A DNA stretch of 64,000 nucleotides from Zygnema cylindricum (taxonomy: Eukaryota > Streptophyta > Zygnematophyceae > Zygnematales > Zygnemataceae), in NCBI GenBank assembly GCA_037447655.1, contig JBBHKE010001460.1:114346-178345 (forward strand), given 5' to 3'. The position numbers were made by a program, and so were the translations under genes. Below the pieces are notes generated by a model. That model had not been told where the DNA came from. It did no database searches and worked only from the letters and a program-made list of their open reading frames with translations. Positions 32,826-44,296 of the stretch are shown here, piece by piece. Positions within the stretch are counted from its first letter, which is position 1. The number at the start of each line of letters is the position of its first letter.

Positions 32826-33405
32826 TGTTGAAGGTCATGGGCATTAAGACTCGGCTGTGATCCACTCCCACTAGGAGTCACACTTGCACCAGTAGGAGCA
32901 GGTGGAGCATTAGGGCTAATAGGAGCACTTGCAATAGGAGCTGAGTCATTATCAGACATGTTAGCGGAAGCAAACCCAAAGAGAAATAACTAGAAGACTA
33001 GATCTATAGTGTAAGATATGTAACTCCAAACGAAAGAGGTATTTCAACCAAACAAACATGTACTACAAGCAAGTTAGAGACAATAGAGCATAAATCACCT
33101 TAAACTGCACTTAGTGCTCTCATTTCCTTAATTCTTGTGTAAAATGCACATTCAATGTTGAATTACACTAAATACTCAAAAGATCTATAAAACATCTAAA
33201 AGATCTAGAAAACATCTAAAACGTATGTAAATGGTTCACCACGTATGTACATGGTTCACCAGATACCCTACTGACAAAAATCTAAGTGTTTGGACCAGAA
33301 TTGTCCACTAATAATATCTAAACCCTAAAAATCCGGGTGATTCTTATCACGTCTACATTCATTGGCGGCCTTACACACTAATAAACTTAAAGATATCAAT
33401 TCGTG

Positions 33406-34096
33406 TATTTAAAAGTAAGCTTTAGTAAGTCTTAGAAATTTGAGTCTAGGACTTAGAATATTTTTGGAATACCAACTGTTCAATATTGACCAAATTTAGT
33501 GTGGATTTTTTGTTTTATCTACACAAATTGATATCTTTAAGTTAATTAATGTGTAGGGCCGCCAATTAATGTAGACGTGATAAGAATCTCCCGTATTTTT
33601 AGGGTATAGATATTGTTAGTGGACAATTCTGGTCGAAACACTTAGATTTTTGTTAGTAGGGTGTCAGGTGAAACATGTACATACGTTTTAGATGTTTTCT
33701 AGATCTTTTAGATGTTTTCTAGATCTTTTGAGTATTTAGTTCAATTAGGATTGATCAATTCAATACAAAATGTACATTCTACACAAGAATTAAGGAAATG
33801 AGAGCACTGAGTGCAGTTTAAGGTGTTTTATGCTCTATTGTCTCTAATTTGCTTGTAGTACATGTTTGTTTGGTTGAAATACCTCTTTCGTTTGGAGTTA
33901 CGTATCTTACACTATAGATCTAGTCTTTATAGGCATTTCTATTTGGGTTTGCTTCCCCTAACATGTCTCATAATGGCTCAGCTCTTATTGCAAGTGCTCC
34001 TATTTGCCCTAGTGCTCCACCAGCTCCTGCTGGTGCAAGTGTGACTCCTAGTGGGAGTGGATCACAACCAAGTCTTAATGCCCAAGACCTTCAACA
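33406..34096 (+). mobile_element. Solo LTR G (family D), TSD TCGTG
   Basis: 691 bp, TATTTAAAAG...CTTCAACA, flanked by TCGTG at 33401-33405 and 34097-34101. It is inserted into the H LTR in opposite orientation. The gag start is intact in it (ATG at about 33963, 'MSHNGSALIASAPICPSA') and would read into H sequence. Confidence 0.9.
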
Positions 34097-34228
34097 TCGT
34101 GTAGATGCTACAAAAAAATCCACACTAAATTTGGTCAATATTGAACAGTTGGTATTCCAAAAATATTCGAAGTCCTAGACTCAAATTTCTAAGACTTACT
34201 AAAGCTTACTTTTCAATACTCCCATTAA

Positions 34229-34655
34229 GCTTTAGAAGACTTACTCACTTAGACCACATGGTTTTCTGCAGTACTCCAACTCAAGAGCGGGAAGGGCTTT
34301 TGTTAACATGTCTGCAACCATTTTCTCATCAGGCAAATAACAAAGTTTCACCACTCTTGCAAATACCTTTTCTCGTACGAAATGTAGCCGAATGTCCATA
34401 TGCTTACTCTTAAAATGGTGACTTGGGTTTGTAGCCACAGAAATGGCTGTTTGATTGTCGCACCACATTATTTGTGTTCCGTGTTGTGTAAACCCCAATT
34501 CTTGAAGAAACGCCTTAATCCAAAGCAACTCTTTTAAGGTTGCGCTTGCAGCCATGTATTCGGTTTCCATAGTCGATTTTGCCGTTACTTTTTGAAGTTT
34601 ACTACTCCAACTACAAGTTCCACTTCCAATTTGAATGACATGCCCAGTTGTAGAC
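34229..34655 (-). pseudogene. Element H RNase H
   Basis: The ORF 34241-34570 has 'METEYMAASATLKELLWI', 'GTQIMWCDNQTAISVATN' and 'DEKMVADMLTKALPALEL', the C-terminal half of copia RNase H. The N-terminal part continues to 34655, where element E starts. Confidence 0.82.
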
Positions 34656-35283
34656 TATTGAAAAGTAAGCTTTAGTAAGTCTTAGAAATTTGAGTTTCAG
34701 ACTTATAATATTTTTGGAATACTAAGTGTTCAATATTGACCAAATTTAGTGTGGACTTTTTGTTATATCTACACGAATTGATATCTTTAAGTTAATTAGT
34801 ATGTAGGGCCGCCAATGAATGTAGACGTGATAAGAATCACCCGGATTTTTAGGGTATAGATATTGTTAATGGCCAATTTCGGTCCAAACACTTAGATTTT
34901 TGTTAATAGGGTGTTTGGTGAACCATGTAAATACGTCTTAGATGTTTTCTAGATCTTTTAGATGTTTTCTAGATCTTTTGAGTATTTAGTTCAATTAAGA
35001 TTGATTAATTCAAGACAGAATGTACATTCTACACAAGAGTTGAGGAAATAAGAGCACTGAGTGCAATTTAAGGTGTTTTTGCTCTATTGTCTTTGATTTG
35101 CTAATAGTACATGTTTGTATGGTTGAAAGACCTCTTTCATTTGGAGTTACATATGATATAGTCTACTAAGCATTTATATTTGGGTTTCCTTCTGCTACGA
35201 TGTCGCATAATGGCTCTGTTCCCGCTAGTGCAAGCGTGACTCCTAGTGGGAGTGGATCATAGCCAAGTCTAAATGCCCATGAC

Positions 35284-35898
35284 ATGCAACAGGTTATGGG
35301 CCCACCGGCCAAATTGCCTATCTTTGGTGGATCGGACTACATGTATTGGGAAGATATGCTGAGTTCCTATTTTGAAGAGAGGAACTTGTCATACATTGTG
35401 GATGGGACTGCTGATGAGACTGCACCGGATTGGAGAAAGAAGAATCTCCAATGCCTCAATGTCTTGAAAGAGTCTATGACAAAGGAGTTGGTAATGTCTT
35501 ACCTTGATATGAAAAAAGCTTCTCAAATCTGGTTTAGTGAACATGCTATGTATGTTCAGCTTGATGACACTGTTCAGACTAATATAGGGACAGAAATCTT
35601 TGAATTTAAGTATTCAAGAGGTAGTATGTCAGATCATTGTCATGCTATGAAAAGGTTCTTCCTCCGAAGTACTAGTGCAGGTGGGGATTTTTCACCACCT
35701 CAGCAGGCTGTGTTGTTGATGAGAACTTTGCCACATGAATATAAGGGAGTCATGGATAGGCTTAAGGGTCTTCCACAACGTCAATGGAATATTGTGTTAG
35801 CAATTCAGTTTATTTTAAGCGAAGAAGCTAACCAGATTTCACAAAGAGGTAGTGGTAAGTCTGTGCATGCACTAGCTAACCAGTTTTCAGACTCTTAG
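35284..35898 (+). pseudogene. Element E gag
   Basis: 204 residues beginning at the LTR/internal border: 'MQQVMGPPAKLPIFGGSD', then 'SRGSMSDHCHAMKRFFLR', 'PPQQAVLLMRTLPHEYKG' and 'ALANQFSDS' before a stop. The LTR-encoded N-terminus is separated by a TAG near 35260. It aligns along its length with element D gag. Confidence 0.85.
35292..35306 (+). promoter_or_regulatory. Candidate primer-binding site of element E
   Basis: GGTTATGGGCCCACC follows the LTR directly. All 15 bases complement the anticodon arm of plant initiator tRNA-Met as I recall it (GGUGGGCCCAUAACC). This is the longest match of the four elements. Confidence 0.7.
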
Positions 35899-35929
35899 AA
35901 TGGCAATGGTAGTGGTAGAGGTAGTGGTC

Positions 35930-37344
35930 CTAGAAGGTCACCATTAACCTGCTATTATTGTGATGAAAAAGGGCATGTGTTCAGAACGTGTCATGCCTAC
36001 AAGAGAGCGAAAGCCACAGGAAATTTATGCTCTTGTTGGGACGAAAGCCGAGTTCCTTCTCAAACATCAGTGGTAGAAAAGAAAGGTTTTAAAACTATAT
36101 CTGAGAATGGAAAGAAAACAGTGAGTAAGAATGGGAAAATAGTTGCAGGGGGATTTGCTGGAGAAAACAATTTTTATCGGTTGAGTCTTGCAAATGAAAA
36201 TGACAATGATGTTATGTACTTAAGTGTAATCAGTGATTGTGATTTATGGCATAAACCTTTAGGACATGTGAATTATGATAGATTAGAAAAGATGGTAAAT
36301 CAAAAAATGGTGGAAGGTGTAAAAATTAGTCAAAATCCGACATCAAATGTATGTGATGGTTGTGCAATGGGAAAAATTCATAAGTTGCCTTTCCCTTCGC
36401 AAACTGATCATAGAAGTAGCAAGGTGCTAGAACTAATTTATTCAGATGTATGGGGGCCATCTAGGTATTCATCTGTGGGAGGTGCCAAGTTTATGCTTAC
36501 CATTACTGATGACTATAGTAGATTTACTACAGTATATTTTTTGAAGAGTAAGGATGAAGTTTTTTCGAAATTTAAGGAGTATATGGCTTGGGTTGAAAAT
36601 CTGCATGAGAGAAAGATAGGGGGATTCAGATCTGATAATGGAGGGGAGTACATTTCTAATGAATTTGCAGAATTCCTAAAATTGCATGGAATCTCACGTC
36701 TGCTAACCGTTCCCTATTCTCCGAAACAAAATGGTGTTTTAGAGAGGATGAATAGGACCATATCAGAGTGTGCTAGGACAATGATGGCTGATATGGACAT
36801 AGATTACAAGTTTTGGGCAGAGGCCATGAATTGTGCAGCTTATGTGAGAAACAGGCTAGAAACAAGGGCAGTAATGGATAAAACACCTTACAAAATGTGG
36901 ACAGGACAAAAACCAGATGTAAGTCACTTGAAAGTTTTTGGAAGTAAGATATTTTTGCTAGATAATGATACACAAAAATGGAAATTAGAGCCAAAAGGCA
37001 TACAAGGCATATTTTTAGGGTATGATGATCATGCCAAGGGTTATAAAGTATATGACATTAAGAGAAATAGAGTTGTGGTAGCCAGAAACATCATAGTGAA
37101 GGATGAGGGAAAAGGAATAGATGTATTTAGTCAGCGTACAGATGTAAAGAAAGATAGAAATGTTGATTATATCTTTTTAGAGGAAAATCCTATGTTTTTC
37201 AAGAAAAATGTAGAAAATGCATCTTGTTTAACTCAAAATGACTTGGAATCATCTTCTCCACCAGAAACAGGAAGTGTTATGCCTGAAAGAGTTGTACACT
37301 ACCTCAAGCCGAAATTGAATTACAAGAGGAATCACATGTATTGA
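35930..37344 (+). pseudogene. Element E zinc knuckle and integrase, protease missing
   Basis: A CCHC knuckle (C-YY-C-DEKG-H-VFRT-C) near 35950 is followed by 'RVPSQTSVVEKKGF', joining the post-knuckle region directly to the start of the pre-integrase part. Compared with element D about 115-120 residues, including D-S-G, are gone. The integrase that follows is well kept: 'CDGCAMGKIHKLPFP', 'LIYSDVWGPSRYSSVGG', 'RSDNGGEYISNEF' and 'PKQNGVLERMNRT' supply HHCC and D-D-E residues. The frame ends at 37344 by frameshift in the linker. Confidence 0.88.
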
Positions 37345-38548
37345 GGAGGAGGACCCAACCCTCTATACTAGCGACAGGATTTCCCCGTGGAGTTAGGCGA
37401 AGTGCACGTCTCAGAGGAGAAAATGGAGCCTTTGCCCATTCTGCACACGTAGAAGAGCCTTTAACATTGAAAGAAGCTTTTTCGAGTAATGAAAGGGAAC
37501 ATTGGGTGGAAGCCGTCAATGAGGAAATGAAGTCTATCATGGAGGCCCAAACTTGGGATCTGGTGGAACTTCCTCCAGGAACAAAGGATATTGGAAGTAA
37601 ATGGGTGTTTAAGTTAAAATTGAACCCACATAATACCATAGACATGTATAAGGCTCGCTTGGTTGCTAAGGGATATAATCAAAAGGAGGGGATAGATTAT
37701 GAAGAAACGTTTTCACCGGTTGTAAGGTTTCCATTTGTCCGCATCTTACTTACATTAGCTGCCATAGAGGATTTTGACATCCACCAAATGTATGTCAAAA
37801 CTGCATTTTTGCATGGTGATTTAGATGAGGTCATCTATATGAAGCAACCAGAGGGTTATGAGGAAGCAGGAAAAGAAAATCTTGTGTGCATACTTTTAAA
37901 ATCTTTGTATGGCCTAAAACAGGCCCCTAGGTAATGGAACCGAAAGTTAGATGAATTCTTGACAGGATTAGGATTTACTAGAATTAGTTCAGATCATTTA
38001 GTATATGTGATGTGTGGTGATAATCTTGATGAGGTAATATTCATTGCTGTGTATGTTGATGATTTGCTGCTAATTAGTAGGAACAAAGAAGGAGTTGCTA
38101 GAGTAAAACACCCTCTTAATTCAAAATTTGAAATGAAGGATTTGGGTGAGGCTAAATACATTATTGGAATACAAGTTGAAAGAGATAGAGAAAAGAAAAT
38201 CATTAGGCTAACTCAAAAAGAAGCGATAGGAAACATGTTGGAAAATTTGGCTTGGTTGATGCCAAAGGTTGTGCAACTTCTATGGAGTATAAGCAAAAAC
38301 TTGAAGGAGTGGAGCATGAGTTTGGAGTCATAATAGATGAGGAACTCAGTGCAGAGGAGCAAAAAATTATGTCCCAAGTACCCTACAGACAAGTAGTACG
38401 AAGTCTAATTTACTTCATGAATTGCACTAGGCCCGATATAGCTGCAGCTATTGGTGTATTGAGCAAAAGTCCGCAAAATCCACGAAAGAGAGACTGGGTG
38501 GCTGCAAAAAGGGTGTTAAGGTATCTTGTTGGGACTAGAAATCTTTAG
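37341..38548 (+). pseudogene. Element E reverse transcriptase
   Basis: 37341-37934 contains the linker, '[18 protein letters not shown]', '[18 protein letters not shown]' and 'LYGLKQAPR', then a TAA in place of the Trp codon context. 37959-38333 has 'FIAVYVDDLLLIS' (Y-V-D-D). A frameshift near 38250 leads to 38252-38548 ('VPYRQVVRSLIYFMNCTR'). At least one stop and two shifts. Confidence 0.88.
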
Positions 38549-39037
38549 CTTACTTTGGGAGGGGACAAGGTTTGCATTAATACTTGGAGTGATGCTAGCT
38601 ACAGTGATGTGCCTAGTAGGAAGTCTACAACTGGGTATGTCATTCAGATTGGAAGTGGATCTTGTAGTTGGAGTAGTAAACTTCAAAAGGTCACGGCTCA
38701 ATCTACCATGGAAGCCGAATACATGGCTACGAGCGCAGCCTTGAAAGAGTTGCTATGGATTAAGACATTTCTTCAAGAATTCGGTTTTACGCAACACGCG
38801 ACACAAATAATGTGGTGCGACAAAAAGGCAGCCTTTCTGTGGCTACAAACCCAAGTCACCATTTCAAGAGTAAACATATGGACATTCGGCTACATTTGGA
38901 AACGAGAGAAAGTTTTTGCAAAAGTGGTAAAACTTTGTTATTTGCCTGATGAGAAAATGGTTGCAGACATGTTGACAAAAGCCCTTCTTGCTCCTAAATT
39001 GGAGTACTGCAGAAAAGCATGTGGTCTAAGTGAGTAA
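38549..39037 (+). pseudogene. Element E RNase H
   Basis: 160-residue frame with 'SDASYSDVPSRKSTTGYV', 'STMEAEYMATSAALKELL' and 'DEKMVADMLTKALLAPKL'. A local shift near 38830 garbles the 'NQAAISVATNPSHHFKSK' segment. It ends at TAA before the purine tract. Confidence 0.85.
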
Positions 39038-39750
39038 GTCTTCTAAAGCTTAAGGGGATTTTTGAAAAGTAAGCTTTAGTAAGTCTTAGAAATTTGAGTC
39101 TAGGACTTAGAATATTTTTGGAATACCAGCTGTTCAATATTGACCAAATTTAGTGTGATTTTTTTTGTAGTATCTACACGAATTGATATCTTTAAGTTAA
39201 TTAGTGTGTAGGGCCGCCAATGAACGTAGACGTGATAAGAATCACCCGGATTTTTAGGGTATAGATATTGTTAGTGGACAATTCTGGTCCAAACACTTAG
39301 ATTTTTGTCAATAGGGTGTCTGGTGAACCATGTACATACGTTTTTTATGTTTTCTAGATCTTTTAGATGTTTTCTAGATCTTTTGAGAATTTAGTTCAAT
39401 TAAGATTGATCAATTCAACACAGAATGTACATTCTTCACAAGAATTATGGAAATGAGAGCACTGAGTGCAGTTTAAGGTGTTTTATGCTCTATTGTCTCT
39501 AATTTGCTTGTGGTACATGTTTGTTTGGTTGAAATACCTCTTTCGTTTGGAGTTACATATCATACACTATAGATCTGGTCTTCTAGGCATTTCATTTTGG
39601 GTTTGCTTCCGCTAACATGTTTGATAATGGTTCAGCACCTATTGCAAGTGCTCCTATTAGCCCTAGTGCTCCACCTGCTCTTGCTGGTGCAAGTGTGACT
39701 CCTACTGGGAGTGGATCATAGCCGAGTCTTAATACCCATGACTCTCAACA

Positions 39751-40600
39751 CTTTGTCCCCTTCCAAAGTAAGCCAAAGATTTCTAGTCCCAACAACATAC
39801 CTTACGACCCTTTTTGCTGCTTCCTAGTCTCTCTTTCGTGGATTTTGCAAATTTCCGCTCAACACACCAACTGCTCCAGCTATATCGGGCCTTGTACAAT
39901 TCATGAAGTAAATCAAACTTCTTACTACTTGCCTAACGGGTACTTGGGATATAAATTTATGTTTTTTGCACTGAGTTCCTCATCTAATATGACTCCAAAC
40001 TTATGCTTCGTTCCTTCAAGTATTTGCTTATACTCCATAGGAGTTGCACAACCTTTGGCATCAGCCAAGCCAAATTTTTCCAACATATTTCCTATCGCTT
40101 ATTTTTGAGTTAGCATAATGATTTTCCTTTCTCTATCTCTTTCAATCTGGTATTCCAAGAATGTATTTAGCCTCACCCAAATCCTTCATTTCAAATTTTG
40201 AATTAAGAGCGTGTTTTACTTTAGCAATTCGTTCTTTTTTCCTACTAATTAGCAGCAAGTCATCAACATACACAACAATGAATATCACATCATCAGGATT
40301 ATCACCACACATCACATATATTGAATGATCTGAGCTAATTCTTATAAATCCTAATTCAGTCAAGAACTCATCTAACTTTCCATTCCATTGCCTAAGGGCC
40401 CGTTTTAGGCCATACAATGATTTTAAAAGTCTGCACACAAAATTTCCTTTTCCTACTTCTTCATAGCTCTCTGGCTGCTTCATATAAATGACCTCATCTA
40501 AATCATGATGCAAAAATGCAGTTTTGACATCCATTTGGTGGATGTCAAAATCCTCTATGGCAGCTAATGTAACTAAGATGCGGACAGATGGAAACCTTAC
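39751..40600 (-). pseudogene. Element H reverse transcriptase
   Basis: 40142-40534 reads '[18 protein letters not shown]', '[16 protein letters not shown]' and 'VIFIVVYVDDLLLIS'. The downstream part (39755-40140) has 'AKYILGIPD', 'MLEKFGLADAKGC' and 'FMNCTRPDIA' equivalents in shifted frames. It stops at the junction with a family-I LTR. Confidence 0.82.
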
Positions 40601-41324
40601 TGCTGATATTTGCGTATTTTCTAGGTCTGTAATAGGATGGAAAAAGGCAGAGGCAGTCTGCCTCTAACTCCTCTCTCCAAGCCCCCACATTTGTTGTAGT
40701 CACTGAAGGCTGGAAAGGGAGCTAGAGCCATGGCTGCCTATGCTCTCTAGAGAAGACAGGGGGTTAATTAGTAAGACTTATTAAAAGGTACTTGAAGGAC
40801 CCACGAATTGATCCTGGTACCTACAGTCCGTCAATCTGCCCTTAGCCGGTGACTTAAGCTGTTTAAAATAGAGTTAGTGTTACGACATATGGGGTTTGAT
40901 AAATATTTAAATAGTTACACATAGACTAGTTCATTTAACTGGAAATATATACGTATTGCATAGATACAGTTATAAATAGTACGGAGTATGGATTTCTTTA
41001 TAGAAACGGATACCGCGCATTTGGTTCGACCGCGAAACAAATACCGCGCGTCTATTTTCAACGGCTAGAAATGTAGCGGATTTGATCGGACGGCCGCGAT
41101 AGACGCCTCAATCACGGGATATGTACTTTTGGCAATTTCCGGTCATCGCCACATAGGATGACACGTGGCACGTCAAGATTGGATTGCGGCGCCCCCAGAG
41201 ATTGCGGGAACAAATAGATATATGACATGTGTCGACATTTCAGCCATATCGTACGATTGTCGTACAGAAATTACACCGGCACCTGTACTTATCTGTACGG
41301 TACAGTAAAGTGATTGGTGCCGTA
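40601..41324 (+). repeat. Family-I LTR fragment (I1)
   Basis: Lacks its first ~25 bp and its last ~300 bp. It contains the TATTTTCTAGGTCT start region, the antisense tRNA-like segment near 40805-40865, and the GTACGG-rich part, then stops where the next LTR starts (41325). Confidence 0.75.
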
Positions 41325-42361
41325 TGTAGAAACTAATGGATTTATTAGTATTTTCTAGGTCTAAATAGAAATAGAAAGAAGCCGAGGCAGTCTACCTCTA
41401 ACTTCTCTCTCCAACTCTCAAACTTGTTGCAGTCACTGAGACATTGGAGAGGAAGCTAGAGCCATGGCTACCTTGGCTATCCTAAGGTTTACGGGAATTT
41501 TATTTTGGGGTTTATTTATTTATCTAAAAGATATGTGCCGGCGGCAGGATTTGATCACTGTACCTACCGGCCGGCAGACAGGAAGTAGCCGGACGCCTTA
41601 GCCGTTAAGTCTAGGATTAATGTTAGGTACTATATAGTTTGATAATTATTTAAAGATGTATACGTACGATAAATTCATTTAACTGTTACGGATTACGGGA
41701 TACATAGATCCGGTACGGATGACGGTACGGATTACGAATCAATACCGCGCATTTGTTTCGGAAGTGAAATAAATACCGCGCATGTATTTATTACGGCTAC
41801 GATTAAATCTGAATTTAATCGGACGGCCGGAATTAGCGCCGAGATCGCGGAGGAAGATTTTGGCGGTTTGTGGCCATCGCCACATCGGATGACGCGTGGC
41901 GAAATTCCGTTGGATTGTAGAATCTCCGGAGATTATGGCACCGAAACCGGATTTGACATGTGTCGACATTTAGGCCATGTCGTACAATGTTCGTACATAA
42001 AGTACACCGGCGGCTGTACTTTTGCGTACGGAACTCAATTCTGATTGGTTCCGTACATCAGTAGATAGAGTCTGTGAGAGAGATAGGACTTAGAAAAATT
42101 AGAAGATAGGACCCCCTCTCCCAGAGAGCTTCTGTACAAAAGGTCAACTTTGACCCCCCATAACTTACTGCTCAGGGGAGCAAATTCAAAGATTCTTTTT
42201 GCTATCGACTCAGGGGAGTCTTGTCTTCACAGGGGTGAAGTTGGTCAGCGTTTTTGTCTGCCAGGGTGGCAGTTATTTTTGCTTAAACACAAAGGGGTCA
42301 GGATTATCCTAGAGGCTTCTTGGAAGCTGTCCACTCTGAGGACTTATGGAGGTCTCAGAGT
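41325..42361 (+). repeat. Element I 5' LTR
   Basis: About 1037 bp from TGTAGAAACTAATGG to GGTCTCAGAG; the last bases (TTTCA in other copies) are lost at the deletion junction. The final third has five small hairpins in a row: GGTCAACTTTGACC (~42142), TGCTCAGGGGAGCA (~42169), GACTCAGGGGAGTC (42207-42220), CTTCACAGGGGTGAAG (42225-42240) and CTGCCAGGGTGGCAG (~42258). Confidence 0.85.
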
Positions 42362-42781
42362 AGACCTCTTTAAGCATACAAGAACAGTCAAAATCAGATT
42401 TGAGTCAAAAAATTCCGAGTCTTTGAGCTTCCTAACTATCCAGATTTTCGAGAAGATGATGATCTTGCAGGTACAAATCAGATCGAGGAGGACTCAGCCG
42501 TGGAACCCCTAGTGCCAACTTCAACCGAAGCGGAAGGCGTGGTGGAAATAGACCCAGAATCGAGGGATAGGGGAGAAGTCGAAACTATTCGAAGGAATTC
42601 ACGAGAGCCATCCGTTCCGGCATCACAGTTTAAGGGTGGAAGGAGAAGCAGCAAAAGACTGCAAGAGAAACAAGTTAACAACAAGGTACCCAAACTGTCT
42701 CATCCCGATGAACCCCAGACTTATGGTGAAGCGATGAAATATCTTGAGAGGAACCGGTGGAAAACAACCATTAATGAATAG
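42362..42781 (+). pseudogene. Element I linker before RT
   Basis: The open frame starts with 'DLFKHTRTVKIRFESK', homologous to the post-integrase part of element J, continues through acidic/Ser-rich sequence with 'GGRRSSKRLQEKQVNNKV', and ends at a TAG (42779) just before the RT core. In intact elements this would be continuous. Confidence 0.78.
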
Positions 42782-43678
42782 ATGGCTTCGATTATGGCAA
42801 CAAATACGTGGGAGTTGGTGGATTGTCCCCCTGATAGGAAGCATATCGGGTGTAAGTGGGTATTCAAATTGAAACTTAATCCGGATAAAACCATTGAGCG
42901 CTACAAGGCACGGTTAGTGGCGAATGGATTCACTCAAAAAGAGGGAATTGACTACGACGAAATTTTTGCTCCCGTCGTCAGGTTTCCCTCTGTTCCGATA
43001 CTTCTCAGTATGGCGGCAGCAGAAGACATGGAAGTACATGAGATGGACATCAAGACGGCCTTCCTACATGGAGAGTTGGAAGAGGAGATTTTTATGCGAC
43101 AGCCCGAAGGTTTTGTGGAGCAAAGGGAGGAGAGCAAGGTATGCCTATTTATCAAATCTTTGTATGGGTTGAAACAGGCGCCCAGGCAATGGAACAAGAA
43201 GCTCGATGAGTTTCTTACAAGTTTAGGATATATTCGGATAAACTCAGATCACTCAATTTATTTGTTTGAAGACGAGGAAGGAATTGTTTTTATTGCAATT
43301 TATGTTGATGATTTGCATGTTTTAAGTAAATCTATGGATAAAATAAATAAGTTGAAAAATGATCTAAAAGGAAGATTTGAAATAAAAGTTATGGGAGAAG
43401 CAAGATATAATTTGGGAATTCAATTAGAGAGAGACAGAGATAGAAAGATGACAAGATTAACTCAACAAGAGGCCATTGGAAACATGTTAGAAAAATTCCA
43501 AATGGACAAGGCTAATAGTTGTACCACTCTTATGGAACTAAAGAAGGGAAGTGAGGGGAGTGTGGAAGAAGGAGTTATAATCTTGGATGATGAGGTAGGC
43601 CCGGAAGAGAAAAGATTTATCCAGACCATCCCTTATATCATGTACTGGGCAGCCAAAATTGTACCCGTCAGGACATAG
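42782..43678 (+). pseudogene. Element I reverse transcriptase
   Basis: 298-residue frame: '[18 protein letters not shown]', 'FAPVVRFPSVPILLSMAA', '[18 protein letters not shown]', 'IVFIAIYVDDLHVLSKSM' (Y-V-D-D present) and 'LERDRDRKMTRLTQQEAI'. A frameshift near 43640 disrupts the 'PYRQAVGSLMY..TRPDI' segment. Confidence 0.88.
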
Positions 43679-44230
43679 CCGCAACTGTAGGAGTACTAAG
43701 TAGGAGTCTGAATGCTCCCACTAAAAAAGATTGGGAGGCAGCTAAGAGAGTCCTTAGATATCTCATACGGACTAGAGATCTATGGTTGCATTTGGGTGGG
43801 AACAAGAAGTGATGCCAGCTATGGGGATGCTCCTATGAGGAGATGCACGTCTAGATATGTATTGAATGTGGGTGATACAGCTTGTTGCTGGAGCAGCAAG
43901 CAGCAAAAGGTCATTGCTCAGTCCACCATGGAGGCTGAGTACACGACCTCTTGCTCTGTTGTAAAAGAATTAATGTGGGTCAAGTCTTTGCTTGGTGAGC
44001 TTGGTCACCTTAAGAGTGGTGTGCAATTTTTTTTTTGTGACAATCAGGCAGCAATCGCTATTGCTGCAAATCCTAAACATCATTTTAAAGCCAAACACAT
44101 GGACATTAGACTCAGTTTTGTTAGAGAGAAGGTAGAAAACAAAATAATGAGTTTAGAGTACAAACCAGACAGCAAGATGGTAGCAGATATGATGACCAAA
44201 CCTGTGCCTTCCCCTAAGCTAATTTTTTGA
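43679..44230 (+). pseudogene. Element I RNase H
   Basis: Frame 43712-44230 contains 'SDASYGDAPMRRCTSRYV', 'STMEAEYTTSCSVVKELM', 'CDNQAAIAIAANPKHHFK' and 'DSKMVADMMTKPVPSPKL'. A small deletion removes a few residues around 43800 (W-S-D). It ends before the purine-rich leader of the 3' LTR. Confidence 0.85.
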
Positions 44231-44296
44231 CGGGAGAAGTGTGGTCTGAAATTAAAAAGTGACTAGAAAATAATGGAGTGTAGAAATTAATGGGAG

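Larger units (their letters stand above)
34656..39750 (+). mobile_element. Ty1/copia element E (family D), protease deleted
   Basis: 5' LTR at 34656-35291 and 3' LTR at 39060-39750. Internal region has gag, zinc knuckle, integrase, RT and RNase H, and a purine tract (AAGCTTAAGGGGA) before the 3' LTR. The 5' LTR is shorter than the 3' LTR. The gag start in both LTRs has an in-frame TAG after 'SGSGS'. An internal deletion removes the protease. No TSD (TAGAC left, CTTTG right). Confidence 0.9.
32826..40600 (-). mobile_element. Copia element H (family D), interrupted twice
   Basis: Pieces of one minus-strand element. 3' LTR at 32826-33405 and 34102-34218 (split by solo LTR G); RNase H at 34229-34655; then, after inserted element E (34656-39750), RT at 39751-40600. 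About 60 bp of RNase H coding present in element D is missing at the E insertion site. Integrase, gag and 5' LTR are absent: the element is cut at about 40601 by a family-I LTR. Confidence 0.85.
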
